Source: Burkholderia sp. PAMC 26561
GTDB taxonomy: Bacteria > Pseudomonadota > Gammaproteobacteria > Burkholderiales > Burkholderiaceae
Assembly: GCF_001557535.2 (NCBI RefSeq)
Contig: NZ_CP014307.1
Span: 1,240,001 to 1,304,000, forward strand
DNA length: 64,000 nucleotides
Reading direction: 5' to 3'
Shown one piece after another: positions 35,206-43,741 of this stretch. The stretch's first letter is position 1, and every line of letters begins with the position of its first letter. Made by a program: the position numbers and the translations under genes. The notes under the pieces are model-generated. The model was given only the letters and a program-made list of their open reading frames with translations. It had not been told where the DNA came from and searched no databases.

Positions 35206-35840
35206 TCAGCGTCAATTGTTTCAACGGCGCGGACGCATCATGCGTCGGCGCCGCTCAAGCCGGATAAAAAATTCCCGTCGATCCGGGACTGCCCTGTTGT
35301 TACAAACCGCCCGTAACAAGTTCGCCCATTCCCGTTTCGGTAATTTTTTTCTGCGAATCGAGCCCGGCAAACTGAAAGGCGGACGACAGAAGCGCCATGC
35401 GGGTTTTCCTTGTGGCGCATTCCTAAAATCCTGAGTCCAGTTGTAACAAATCCCGGCTAAACATAAACCTGTTAATTGTGAAATCGTGTCAACCGAGTGA
35501 ATGGGGTCTGCGTTTTTTCCTTAATAAAATCAAAAGCCAAGCAATTTATCTGGCAAAAGCAGCGGCGCAAAAACAACGCTAAAAACCGGTCACTTTTTCC
35601 TGTTACAAAGTTAAGAAAAAACTACCGATCCGCAGTGTTGTTTTATGGAAATTTATTATTGAGATGAGCTTGATTTCCCGATGCACGCTACTTACAATCC
35701 GTTTCACAGTGTTGTTACAAGATGTAACTCGCTGAAACAAGTTTGAATGTAGCCCGACAGAACAAACGTTTGGCTAGGCAAAGAAAGCCGGTAAAAAATT
35801 CGGCACGGTGCTCGGGGTTTATATCGAACGCAGGAACATC
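35206..35840. promoter_or_regulatory. flhDC upstream region with repeated GTTAC/GTAAC elements
   Basis: This 635-bp AT-rich stretch has no credible gene. It opens with a strong hairpin (35227-35255: CGGCGC, G-G mismatch, GACGCA, loop TCA, and complement) without a clear U tract. It then carries five clusters of TTGTTACAA or its complement TTGTAACAA: 35297-35305, 35313-35319, 35441-35449, 35601-35608 and 35712-35720, the last forming GTTAC-N5-GTAAC (35714-35728). These look like operator half-sites for a regulator of the flagellar master genes. Confidence 0.5.
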
Positions 35841-36158
35841 ATGAACGGTCGCGAAACGCTGGACTCGATTCGAGAAATCAACTTGTCGTACATCATGCTT
35901 GCGCAGCGCATGCTGCGTGATGACCGTGCTATCGGGATGTTTCGACTCGGGTTGTCAAAAGAACTCGCCGATCTTCTGTCAGGCCTCACGCTGGCACAGG
36001 TCGTCAAGCTGGCGTCTTCAGACCAGTTGCTGTGTTTCTTCCGCTTCAATGATCACGCGATGTTGACTGCACTGACGGCGCCCGCGAAGCATGCGGATAT
36101 TGCGCCGACACACGCAGCCATCTTGCTGGCCGGCCAGCCGGCAGAACAGTTCGTTTAA
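35841..36158 (+). CDS. flhD: Flagellar master regulator subunit FlhD
   Basis: A 105-residue all-helical protein: MNGRETLDSIREINLSYIML, then AQRMLRDDRAIGMFRLGLS and ELADLLSGLTLAQVVKLASS, LLCFFRFND. It forms the FlhD4C2 complex that activates class II flagellar promoters. CAGGAACATC upstream supports the start at 35841; an in-frame start 33 bases earlier is unlikely. flhC follows after 15 bp. Confidence 0.95.
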   Translation: MNGRETLDSIREINLSYIMLAQRMLRDDRAIGMFRLGLSKELADLLSGLTLAQVVKLASSDQLLCFFRFNDHAMLTALTAPAKHADIAPTHAAILLAGQPAEQFV

Positions 36159-36173
36159 GCACGAGAGCGCGCC

Positions 36174-36833
36174 ATGCTTAAGAAAAGCCTCACCGAAGAT
36201 GCACAAGAAGTTTTCCGCGCGATCGCATTGATCGAACTCGGGGCGCGGATGCAGGTGCTCGAAAGTGAACTGACACTGTCGCGTGACCGGATGATCCGGT
36301 TGTATCGCGAAGTGAAGGGTGTTTCGCCACCGAAGGGCATGCTGCCTTTCTCGGCGGACTGGTATATGACGTGGCTCGCGAACATCCATGCTTCGCTTTT
36401 CTACAACACATATGTGTTCCTGAAGAAAGAAGCAGGCTGCTCGCACCTCGATGCACTGACCAAGGGGTATCGGCTGTATCTCGAACATTGCAGGAATAGC
36501 GATGTCGAGGCGGTACTCGATTTGACGCGGGCCTGGACCCTTGTGCGCTTTTTCGATGCAGGCATGCTGCAGTTGACCAAATGCTGCCGCTGCACTGGAA
36601 AGTTCATTGCGCACAAACATGATTTGCAAGAAAACGTGGTGTGCGGGGCCTGCCAGCCGCCGTCACGCGCGGGGAAGACCAAAAAAGCGGCGGCCGCCAG
36701 ACAGGCGAGCGAGCAGACCGCGCTGGTGGAGTTGAGTGTTGTGTCGACCAATGAAGTGCCGGAACCGACGGTACTCGAAAACGCGGCGATGCTACAGCCG
36801 CGCACAGAAAGCCTGATTGCACAGGCTGCTTAA
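36174..36833 (+). CDS. flhC: Flagellar master regulator subunit FlhC
   Basis: A 219-residue DNA-binding partner of FlhD. RAIALIELGARMQVLESELT and SRDRMIRLYREVKGVSPPKG are family segments; four Cys in LTKCCRC and VVCGACQ form the zinc site. E. coli FlhC is 192 residues, and the extra C-terminal ~30 residues here look disordered. Cotranscribed with flhD; a strong terminator follows. Confidence 0.95.
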   Translation: MLKKSLTEDAQEVFRAIALIELGARMQVLESELTLSRDRMIRLYREVKGVSPPKGMLPFSADWYMTWLANIHASLFYNTYVFLKKEAGCSHLDALTKGYRLYLEHCRNSDVEAVLDLTRAWTLVRFFDAGMLQLTKCCRCTGKFIAHKHDLQENVVCGACQPPSRAGKTKKAAAARQASEQTALVELSVVSTNEVPEPTVLENAAMLQPRTESLIAQAA

Positions 36834-36914
36834 GGTAGCGTCGTTGCAGTCCCGAGGACCGTCCTTGACGGTGTGGCTGCCGGCTTGCTGCTGATACATA
36901 TAAAAAGAATTTTT

Positions 36915-36943
36915 GGGCTGCCGAGGTTTGGCAGCCCTTTTAC
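36915..36943 (+). terminator. Intrinsic terminator of flhDC
   Basis: GGGCTGCC, loop GAGGTTT, GGCAGCCC, then TTTTAC. The 8-bp stem is perfect. It lies about 80 bp past the flhC stop and 4 bp before the end of the convergent glycosylase gene. Confidence 0.85.
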
Positions 36944-36946
36944 TTT

Positions 36947-37561
36947 TCAGGCGTTCGGTGTGTCATTCGCATCCTTTGCATCCTTTGGGAAGGGCTTGCT
37001 GAGGAACTTCGATCCGGCGAGGCCAAAACGCCAGGGCACATCCATCGCTTTGGTGATGCCAATGCGCGGCCCCGCGATAACCGGACCTTCTTCTTCCGGC
37101 ATTTCGATGTAAAACGGCGCCTCGAGCAGCGACATGCCATTGTTTCTATGAGTAATGCTGAGCGCCTGCGCCAGGCGGCCCGGTCCCGAACACAGCAATT
37201 TCGCCGGCTCCATACCGCGCCGTTGGCGCATCGCATCCAGTCCGGTCAGCGGTTCGACCGCGCGAATCAGCACCCCCGCGCCATGTCCGGCTTCCCGGCA
37301 AACAAAGTTCAAGCACCAGTGAATGCCGTAGGACCGGTATATATAAGCGTACGCGGGCGGACCAAACATCACGGCGTTGCGCGGTGTGGGCCCGGAGAAA
37401 CTATGCGATGCCGGGTCCTCGCGATCGTAGGCTTCCGTTTCCACGATCCTGCCGCCCACGCCATCGACGCTCAGGATCGCGCCGATCAAACGGCGTGCGA
37501 CCTGCTCGGACGGTGCATTGAAATCGTCGGGCGTCGCGGCGCGCAAGGTAGTCGATGTCAT
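36947..37561 (-). CDS. DNA-3-methyladenine glycosylase (AAG/Mpg family)
   Basis: A 204-residue base-excision repair enzyme that removes alkylated purines. IVETEAYDREDPASHSFSGPT holds the catalytic Glu and nearby Asp/His; VMFGPPAYAYIYRSYGIHWC and GVLIRAVEPL are conserved core segments. The start is uncertain: 37561 (ATG) and an in-frame GTG 36 bases upstream both lack a good ribosome site. Confidence 0.9.
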   Translation of the reverse strand: MTSTTLRAATPDDFNAPSEQVARRLIGAILSVDGVGGRIVETEAYDREDPASHSFSGPTPRNAVMFGPPAYAYIYRSYGIHWCLNFVCREAGHGAGVLIRAVEPLTGLDAMRQRRGMEPAKLLCSGPGRLAQALSITHRNNGMSLLEAPFYIEMPEEEGPVIAGPRIGITKAMDVPWRFGLAGSKFLSKPFPKDAKDANDTPNA

Positions 37562-37650
37562 GAGCGATGAATTGGTCCGAGCGGATTCGACCGTCACATT
37601 AACAAGAATCGCGCCGCTTCATTGGTTTTCGCTTTTAGATTTCAACGCAT

Positions 37651-38664
37651 TCACCGAAAAGTCACCGTCTCGAAGTCAGCCGATGTCCCCGCCGCCTGGC
37701 TCGCAAGGTCCCGGATCGCGATGGTCCGCGTGCTCGCCTCGTTCCATGGATTGGTGTACGTCAGCATCATGTTCGCCTTGTCGATACGAATGATCGCGAA
37801 CGCGTGTCCGTCGCCCTTGGACCAGTCGCCGTTGCGCGCGGGTTTGCCGCCAAAGACCATGGCGTAGCGGCTGCCGGCGCCATTCGCGTGTTGCAATAAG
37901 TAGCCGGTGATCTGGTCGGGTGTGCTGTGGGCATCGGCGAGACGATCGTGATCGCCCGCATGGCCGGCGAGCAATTCCATGACCTTGTTCGTCGGCAGCG
38001 CGCCTTGCTTCGGGTCCTTGTGGAAATACTGGAACATTGCGCCGACCACGGCCGCCGCGCCCGGATCGCCTTTGCCGAATTGATCGAGCTCGCCCGGATT
38101 CAACCGGTAAACCGTCGCGGGATCGCCCGGCAGGCTGACGTTGTAGCTGCCATCGGAAGTCAGGGTGACTGCCCGGCGCAAGATCGTCGCGCCGGTTTGC
38201 GTATTGGAGAACGCCTTCACGACGGAAATGCCGACGCAATCGCCTTCGCTGCTTTGATTCAAATGCGTGCCGATGGGACTCGTGATCTGGCTTCCCGGCA
38301 TCGACACACTCCACTTGCCGAACTCGATCACGCTGCCCTTGGCGTCGCGCCGAAGCGCATTGACGCTTGCGCCGGCGTTGAATGTTCCATCGGATAATGA
38401 CGCGATGACGTTGTGCGCGTCCGTCATGAGGTTGTCCCGCGCGCCGCCGTCACGTTGCATGGCGTCCTGGAAATTCTTCGCAGCCTGGGTGATTTGCGTG
38501 CGCCCTGCGTTGCCGATGGAACCGTTACGGCTCTGCTGAAGCGCTTGAACAAGCTGGCGATACGTGCTTTCCATGTCGCCAGACTCCGCATGCGCGATGC
38601 CTGCAGCGCCGAAGGTCAGCGCGCACGCCAGGAGTGAAAGTCGCGACAGTGCAGCTCGGGTCAT
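37651..38664 (-). CDS. Secreted papain-fold protein with calpain-like Gln-Cys-His-Asn arrangement
   Basis: A 337-residue protein with a signal peptide (residues 1-26, ending IAHA). No named family was recognised outright, but the residues resemble a calpain (C2-type) active site: Gln137, then GDC with Cys143 six residues later, His287 in KGDGHAFAIIRID and Asn305 in TYTNPWNEAS. Calpains show the same Gln-x5-Cys spacing with GDC, then GHAY and NPWGE. The N-terminal 125 residues are helical and of unknown fold. AGAGGAA precedes the start. Likely a periplasmic or exported cysteine protease; substrate unknown. Confidence 0.72.
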   Translation of the reverse strand: MTRAALSRLSLLACALTFGAAGIAHAESGDMESTYRQLVQALQQSRNGSIGNAGRTQITQAAKNFQDAMQRDGGARDNLMTDAHNVIASLSDGTFNAGASVNALRRDAKGSVIEFGKWSVSMPGSQITSPIGTHLNQSSEGDCVGISVVKAFSNTQTGATILRRAVTLTSDGSYNVSLPGDPATVYRLNPGELDQFGKGDPGAAAVVGAMFQYFHKDPKQGALPTNKVMELLAGHAGDHDRLADAHSTPDQITGYLLQHANGAGSRYAMVFGGKPARNGDWSKGDGHAFAIIRIDKANMMLTYTNPWNEASTRTIAIRDLASQAAGTSADFETVTFR

Positions 38665-38750
38665 TGTTTCCTCTCAGGGACAGTGGTTCGTTGAGAGGGA
38701 CAACAGTCTATGCCCGGGCTTTATTCCGTCGGTTCAGCCTTGGCGTCGCG

Positions 38751-38858
38751 ATGATACGCGCGTTGATCGTCGCGGCTGATGACAAGCAGTTCGAAGTGAC
38801 GACGGATGGCGTTCAATGGTTGAGCATCGATAAGCGATCCGTTCACTCAGCCCTGTAA
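38751..38858 (+). CDS. Possible 35-residue peptide
   Basis: A short frame, MIRALIVAADDKQFEVTTDG onward, with protein-like composition between two minus-strand genes. There is no good ribosome site, and it may be chance. Confidence 0.25.
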   Translation: MIRALIVAADDKQFEVTTDGVQWLSIDKRSVHSAL

Positions 38859-38872
38859 TTCCTACAACGAAC

Positions 38873-39136
38873 TCAATGCTTCAGCTCGTTCTTCGTCAGC
38901 GCACCTGAACGCGGATCGACGTGGATGTCGTAGAACTGGCCTTGTTTCGTGGCTTCGCCTTCCCAGTGTCCATCGTCGGCTTCGAGGCGCACCGCGTCGT
39001 AACCCAGCGCCTTGACCTTCGCGATGGCCGCATCCTTCGATATCCAGTCGGCGCCCGGCTGGTCGTGCGCGAAGGCCGCACTGCTTGTTGCAAACATGAA
39101 AATACATGCGAGTGCAATACCTGCTTTCTTCAACAT
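38873..39136 (-). CDS. Secreted PepSY domain protein
   Basis: An 87-residue protein: signal peptide (cleaved after AAFA), then one PepSY domain with WISKDAAIAKVKALGYDAVR and FYDIHVDPRSGALTKNEL. PepSY domains are small periplasmic modules linked to peptidase inhibition or redox and heme partners. AAGGA upstream supports the start. No obvious partner gene is adjacent. Confidence 0.88.
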   Translation of the reverse strand: MLKKAGIALACIFMFATSSAAFAHDQPGADWISKDAAIAKVKALGYDAVRLEADDGHWEGEATKQGQFYDIHVDPRSGALTKNELKH

Positions 39137-39296
39137 TGGCTGTCCTTAATGAATCAAATATGATGGCCTGCAAATCTAACATAAGGCTTACGTGCGAGTG
39201 TGTGATTCATTGTCGCGACATTCGGCCAGGGCGTTGGCATAGCCATTGCAAGGTTTTCCTCGTCGGACCAACGACGGTCTTTCATAGGAGTCCATC

Positions 39297-39794
39297 ATGC
39301 CGGAGAAGAAAACCATCGAACGTGCGCACGCGGCGAAGCGCGCGGGTAAATCGTCGAGCACGCAGGCCGGTGCGTTCGTGAGGGAGCAAGTCGATCACGT
39401 TCGCGAAGGCAAGCATGGCGCGAAGTCCGCGAAGCAGGCGATTGCGATCGGGCTGTCGGAGGCACGCAGATCGGGTGTCGGCGTGAAGGCGCCGAAGAAA
39501 GGTACGACATCTGAAGGCGCACGCAAGAAAGCGGCGAAGGATACGCAAGCAGTTCAGCACAAGACGAAACGCAGCGCGAGCACGGAATCGAAGGCGAAAC
39601 GCTCGGCCACGTCCACGCGCGTGCTCAAGCGCGAAAGCACAAAGGCGGCTTCGCGCACTGCGCTGTCCCGCCAGACGCATGCGAGCGCGAGCCGGCGTTC
39701 GGCGGCTGACCGTTCCGCATCGGCGAAAAAGGGCTGGGCCACGCGGCGTAAAGCGGCTTCATCGAAGGCGAGCACTGCAAGGCCCGCGCGTTGA
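39297..39794 (+). CDS. Lys/Ala/Ser-rich basic protein (DUF6496-like)
   Basis: A 165-residue very basic protein. The N-terminal ~55 residues (MPEKKTIERAHAAKRAGKSS, then AGAFVREQVDHVREGKHGAKSAKQAIAIGLSEARR) match the short DUF6496-type domain; the rest is a low-complexity Lys/Arg/Ser/Ala tail like histone H1-type proteins. AGGAG precedes the ATG. Nucleic-acid binding is plausible from charge alone. A terminator follows directly. Confidence 0.8.
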   Translation: MPEKKTIERAHAAKRAGKSSSTQAGAFVREQVDHVREGKHGAKSAKQAIAIGLSEARRSGVGVKAPKKGTTSEGARKKAAKDTQAVQHKTKRSASTESKAKRSATSTRVLKRESTKAASRTALSRQTHASASRRSAADRSASAKKGWATRRKAASSKASTARPAR

Positions 39795-39806
39795 AGCGGG
39801 TTTTTT
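39783..39806 (+). terminator. Intrinsic terminator of the basic protein gene
   Basis: CCCGC, loop GCGTTGAA, GCGGG, then six T. The 5' arm overlaps the last codons of the gene. Confidence 0.75.
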
Positions 39807-39812
39807 GATGCG

Positions 39813-39846
39813 AAAAAGGCCGTTCCGGTCAATGCTGGAACGGCCT
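39813..39846 (-). terminator. Intrinsic terminator of the aminotransferase gene
   Basis: On the minus strand AGGCCGTTCC and GGAACGGCCT form a 10-bp perfect stem followed by TTTTTC. It starts about 23 bases past the aminotransferase stop codon. Confidence 0.82.
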
Positions 39847-39868
39847 CTGTACTGTCACGCCAACCGCG

Positions 39869-41197
39869 TTACTTGACCGTTTCCAGTACCTTGCGAACCG
39901 TGCTGAAAATCTGCTCGATCTGGTCGTCTTCAATGATCAGCGGCGGCGAGAACGCCAAAATATCGCCCGTGTAACGCACGAGAACGCCTGCTTCGAAGCA
40001 CTTCACAAATGCCTCATACGCACGCGCGCCCGGGGCGCCATCGCGAGGCTGCAACTCGATACCCGCAACCAGTCCGAGATTGCGGACGTCCTTCACATGC
40101 GGCGCGTCGCGTAACGCGTGGGCTGCTGCTTCGAACTTTCCGGCCTTCGATGCCGCGCGTTCGAACAACTGATCGCGGGCATACAGGTCGAGCGTGGCGA
40201 TGGCGGCAGCGGCTGCCATGGGGTGCGCGGAATAGGTATAACCGTGGAACAACTCGATGCCATTCACCGCGCCCGCGTTGACGACCGTGTCGTGCACGTT
40301 GCGATGCGCGGCCACGGCGCCCATTGGAATGCTTGCGTTGTTGATGGCCTTGGCAAGCGTCATCAGGTCCGGCGTTACACCGAAGAACTCAGCGGCGGTT
40401 GCCTTGCCGAGACGGCCGAAGCCGGTGATGACTTCATCGAATATCAGCAGGATGCCGTGCTTCGTGCAGATCTCACGCAGCTTCTGCAGATAACCTTGCG
40501 GCGGCACGAGTACGCCGGTCGATCCCGCGAGCGGCTCGACAATAACAGCCGCAATGGTCGATGCGTCGTGCAGCGCGACAATGCGTTCGAGTTCATCGGC
40601 AAGATGGGCGCCCCATGCCGGCTGACCCTTCGAGAACGCATTGTGATCCGGCGCATGAGTATGCGGCAGATGATCGACGCCCGGCAGCAACGCGCCCGAG
40701 AACGTCTTGCGGTTCGGTCCAATCCCGCCGACCGAAATACCACCGAAACCCACGCCGTGATAACCCCGTTCGCGACCGATCAGCTTCGTGCGCTGTCCTT
40801 CGCCTCGCGCGCGGTGATAGGCGAGGGCGATTTTCAGCGCGGTATCGACTGATTCGGAACCGGAGTTCGTGAAGAAGATGCGGTCGAGCCCTTCGGGCAT
40901 GATCGCCGCGACTTTCGTGGCTGCTTCGAATGCAAGCGGATGGCCCATCTGGAAGGTTGGCGCGAAGTCGAGCGTGGCGGCCTGATGCTGGATGGCGGCG
41001 ACGATTTCGTCGCGGCAGTGGCCCGCATTCACGCACCAGAGGCCGGCGCAACCGTCGAGGATTTCGCGGCCATCGGTCGATTTGTAGTACATGCCCTTCG
41101 CACCTTCGATCAGGCGCGGCGCCGCTTTGAATTGCCGGTTCGAGGTAAAGGGCATCCAGAACGACGAAAGGTCGTCGATGACGGGGCGCGAAGTCAT
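39869..41197 (-). CDS. Class III omega-amino acid:pyruvate aminotransferase
   Basis: A 442-residue PLP enzyme that would move an omega-amino group (beta-alanine, taurine, GABA or an amine) to pyruvate. SSFWMPFTSNRQFKAAPRLI is the typical start of beta-alanine:pyruvate aminotransferases. LLIFDEVITGFGR holds the PLP-pairing Asp and LMTLAKAINNASIPMGAV the Schiff-base Lys; IFFTNSGSESVDTALKIA binds the phosphate. AGGAG fixes the start at 41197. A MocR-type regulator is encoded divergently 183 bp away and probably controls it. Confidence 0.93.
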   Translation of the reverse strand: MTSRPVIDDLSSFWMPFTSNRQFKAAPRLIEGAKGMYYKSTDGREILDGCAGLWCVNAGHCRDEIVAAIQHQAATLDFAPTFQMGHPLAFEAATKVAAIMPEGLDRIFFTNSGSESVDTALKIALAYHRARGEGQRTKLIGRERGYHGVGFGGISVGGIGPNRKTFSGALLPGVDHLPHTHAPDHNAFSKGQPAWGAHLADELERIVALHDASTIAAVIVEPLAGSTGVLVPPQGYLQKLREICTKHGILLIFDEVITGFGRLGKATAAEFFGVTPDLMTLAKAINNASIPMGAVAAHRNVHDTVVNAGAVNGIELFHGYTYSAHPMAAAAAIATLDLYARDQLFERAASKAGKFEAAAHALRDAPHVKDVRNLGLVAGIELQPRDGAPGARAYEAFVKCFEAGVLVRYTGDILAFSPPLIIEDDQIEQIFSTVRKVLETVK

Positions 41198-41380
41198 GTG
41201 AAATCTCCTGTTAGAACACGCAATGTAGTCCTCGATAAAAACCCGCGGCATAGACAGTTGTCCTGTCGCGCGAAGAACTGTGCTGGCAGAATGATGGAAA
41301 CTGTATTGGTGACGCCGCCGCATGTGCTTCACACTGATCCGGCTGGTTCACTTCCTTGATCATCCTCTTTTCAGCGATTC

Positions 41381-42796
41381 ATGATCGAACTTCAACTGGA
41401 CCGCGACCGGGCGCAGGCGACGCTCGTCGAGCAGCTCGTGACTGCGTTCTCCGGCGCGATCGAACAGCAGACGCTGCGAGCCGGGGCGTTGCTGCCGTCG
41501 GTACGTCAGCTTGCACAAACCGAACGCCTCAGCACGTTCACGGTCACCGAGGCATATGGACGGCTTGTGTCGATGGGACTCGTCGTCGCGCGGCGCGGTT
41601 CCGGCTACAGGGTGGCGGCGCGCACGGCGGCCGCGCCCAGGCGCAGCGTCGCGTGGCAACCGCCGAGCCTGACCGCAACCTGGCTGCTGTCCGATGTCTT
41701 CGCCGATCACTCCGTGCCGATCAAGGCTGGCTGCGGCTGGTTGCCCAATGAATGGGTCAACGAAAGCGGCCTGCATCACGCGTTGCGGTCGGTGAGCCGC
41801 GTACCTGCCGCACGCATGGCGGACTACGGGCATCCGTATGGTTTCGCGCCGTTGCGCGAACGCATCGCCGAGCAGCTCGACAGGTACGGCCTGCCGGCGG
41901 ACCCGGCCGCCAACGTGCTGTTGACCGCGGGCGCGACGCAAGCGCTCGACCTCATCGTGCGCACGCTTCTACGGCCCGGCGACAAGGTGATCGTCGAAGA
42001 TCCCGGTTATTGCAATCTGCTGCAGATCCTGCGGCTCGCAGGGCTGACAGTGCTGGGCGTGCCGCGCACGCCGGCGGGTATCGATACCGATGTCCTCGAG
42101 CGGCTCGTCCTCGAACACAAGCCCAAGGCGATCTTCGTCAATACGACGCTGCAGAATCCGACCGGCGCGACCTTCGGCATGGCGGCGGCGTTCCGTCTGC
42201 TGCAGATCGCCGAACGCCACGGCTTGTGGGTGGTGGAAGACGATGTCAGCCGTGAACTCGTACCGCCCGGCGCACCGCTGCTGGCGGCGATGGAAGGCCT
42301 GAACCGTGTGCTTTATATAGGCGGATTTTCGAAGACCATCACGCCGGGATTGCGCTGCGGTTACGTAGTCGCGGAGCGCGACGTGTTGCGCGAACTGGCG
42401 CGCACGAAGATGGCGGTGGGGCTGACTTCATCGGCGGCGACGGAGCGCATTGTCGAGAAGGTGCTGACCGAAGGACGCTACGCGCGGCATGTCGAAGCGG
42501 TGACCGAGAAGTTGAAAGATGCGCACCTGGACGTGGAAGAACGCATGGATGCGCTCGGAGTGGAGGTGTTTTGCAGGCCACGCGCCGGGTTGTTCTTGTG
42601 GGCGCGCCTGCCGGTCGAAGCGGAACACGCCAATGAACTGGCCACGCAGGCGCTGGAACATGGCATCTGGCTCGCTCCTGGCTCCTACTTTCGTCCAGAC
42701 GATGCCGCCAGCGAGTGGTTTCGGTTCAATGTGCCGTATTCAATGGAGGATGCGTTGTGGCGGTTTATCGAAGGGTGGAAGGGGAGGTCGCGCTGA
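41381..42796 (+). CDS. MocR/PdxR family regulator (GntR winged helix plus aminotransferase-like domain)
   Basis: A 471-residue protein. Residues ~10-75 are a GntR winged helix (LPSVRQLAQTERLSTFTVTEAYGRLVSMGLV); the rest is a fold-type I aminotransferase-like domain with FVNTTLQNPTGATFG, VVEDDVSREL and GGFSKTITPGLRCGYV, the last carrying the PLP Lys. Such regulators bind PLP, often with an amine effector, and control a neighbouring PLP enzyme. The divergent aminotransferase gene is the obvious target. A strong terminator follows. Confidence 0.93.
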   Translation: MIELQLDRDRAQATLVEQLVTAFSGAIEQQTLRAGALLPSVRQLAQTERLSTFTVTEAYGRLVSMGLVVARRGSGYRVAARTAAAPRRSVAWQPPSLTATWLLSDVFADHSVPIKAGCGWLPNEWVNESGLHHALRSVSRVPAARMADYGHPYGFAPLRERIAEQLDRYGLPADPAANVLLTAGATQALDLIVRTLLRPGDKVIVEDPGYCNLLQILRLAGLTVLGVPRTPAGIDTDVLERLVLEHKPKAIFVNTTLQNPTGATFGMAAAFRLLQIAERHGLWVVEDDVSRELVPPGAPLLAAMEGLNRVLYIGGFSKTITPGLRCGYVVAERDVLRELARTKMAVGLTSSAATERIVEKVLTEGRYARHVEAVTEKLKDAHLDVEERMDALGVEVFCRPRAGLFLWARLPVEAEHANELATQALEHGIWLAPGSYFRPDDAASEWFRFNVPYSMEDALWRFIEGWKGRSR

Positions 42797-42816
42797 TCTC
42801 TGCCCACGCCACACGC

Positions 42817-42846
42817 AAAAAAGCGCGGGCATCCCCGCGCTTTTTT
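42817..42846. terminator. Bidirectional intrinsic terminator
   Basis: GCGCGGG, loop CATC, CCCGCGC, flanked by an A6 tract and a T6 tract, so it can end both the MocR gene (plus) and the DUF1328 gene (minus). Confidence 0.88.
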
Positions 42847-42889
42847 GCGTCTGTCACAACGGTGTTCCCGGTTCAGGAACACCGCGGCT

Positions 42890-43051
42890 TCATCGCCTGA
42901 ATACGCCGAGCAGCAACGTAGCCAGGAAGATCACGATAAAGATGAAGAACAGGATCTTCGCGATCTCGGTTGCGCCACTTGCGATACCGCCGAAGCCGAA
43001 AAATGCCGCGATGATCGCGATGATGAAAAAGATGACAGCGTATCGAAGCAT
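42890..43051 (-). CDS. DUF1328 (YtjA-type) small membrane protein
   Basis: A 53-residue protein, [20 protein letters not shown] then [20 protein letters not shown] and a second hydrophobic stretch ending FRR. Two membrane spans and the GFGGIA turn are exactly the DUF1328 pattern. GGAGGG is placed seven bases before the ATG. Function unknown; homologues are common stress-related inner-membrane proteins. Confidence 0.93.
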   Translation of the reverse strand: MLRYAVIFFIIAIIAAFFGFGGIASGATEIAKILFFIFIVIFLATLLLGVFRR

Positions 43052-43231
43052 GAAGCCCTCCAAAGGGTCGATTTATCGGATTGGTTTGCGTGCTGGCTTG
43101 ACGCCCGGCCGCTTTGATTGCTTGAAATGCCGCTGTGTCCTGCAGCGCGGTACTTAGAGCAACCCTCGTGCCCAAAATGCGCATCCCGCTAAAAAAGGGC
43201 GCGATAAACAACCAGGCCGCAACGGAGCCGC

Positions 43232-43262
43232 AAAAAAACCGCACTGCGTTGCGCAAGTGCGG
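43232..43262 (-). terminator. Intrinsic terminator of the 54-residue acidic protein gene
   Basis: On the minus strand CCGCACT, a 10-base loop, AGTGCGG, then seven U. It lies about 44 bases past the stop codon. Confidence 0.82.
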
Positions 43263-43305
43263 CTGATAGGGAGCGCCGGCAGGCGCTGCAAACGTGAGAG
43301 ACGTG

Positions 43306-43470
43306 TTATCGGCGGGGCGTGCCGGAGTCGGGTTCGTCGTCGAGATCGTCCTCGTCGGCGTGGTTTAGCGCGTCCGGCAGGTTGTTCTCGAGTTCATCGC
43401 GTTCAATCTGATCGGCGAGGTCGAGGGACTTGCGTGTTGCGGGACCGGACGGGCGGTTAGCTCCAGACAT
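43306..43470 (-). CDS. Small acidic hypothetical protein (54 residues)
   Basis: Encodes MSGANRPSGPATRKSLDLAD and then IERDELENNLPDALNHADEDDLDDEPDSGTPRR. AAGGAG ideally placed before the ATG and a strong terminator after it support a real gene. No domain is recognised; the acidic C-terminal half is likely disordered. Confidence 0.72.
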   Translation of the reverse strand: MSGANRPSGPATRKSLDLADQIERDELENNLPDALNHADEDDLDDEPDSGTPRR

Positions 43471-43741
43471 GGCGACTCCTTGGGAGATTTCAAAGCCGCG
43501 CCAACAGGGCGCGAGTTGATCGGGAAGCAAGCTTCATACGTGCCTGTCGATCCCCCGGTAGGGCGGAATGAGCGCAGTTCTTGCCGCTTTGAACGGCTAA
43601 AGTTGCAATGAGGCTGCATATTTTGCGCGGCGGCAGGCAGGTCCAGTATGCGCCGCCTTGAGCAAAATAGGCTGAATACGAAAACGCGAAGCGTCAAATA
43701 CGGCGTCCTCTGCGCAACGTATGGCTCGCTGATTACACGAA

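Noticed and set aside
35227..35255. Strong hairpin after the nucleoside permease-like gene, considered as an intrinsic terminator
   Set aside because: Two 6-bp blocks form a good stem, but no U tract follows, so I list it only within the flhDC upstream region.
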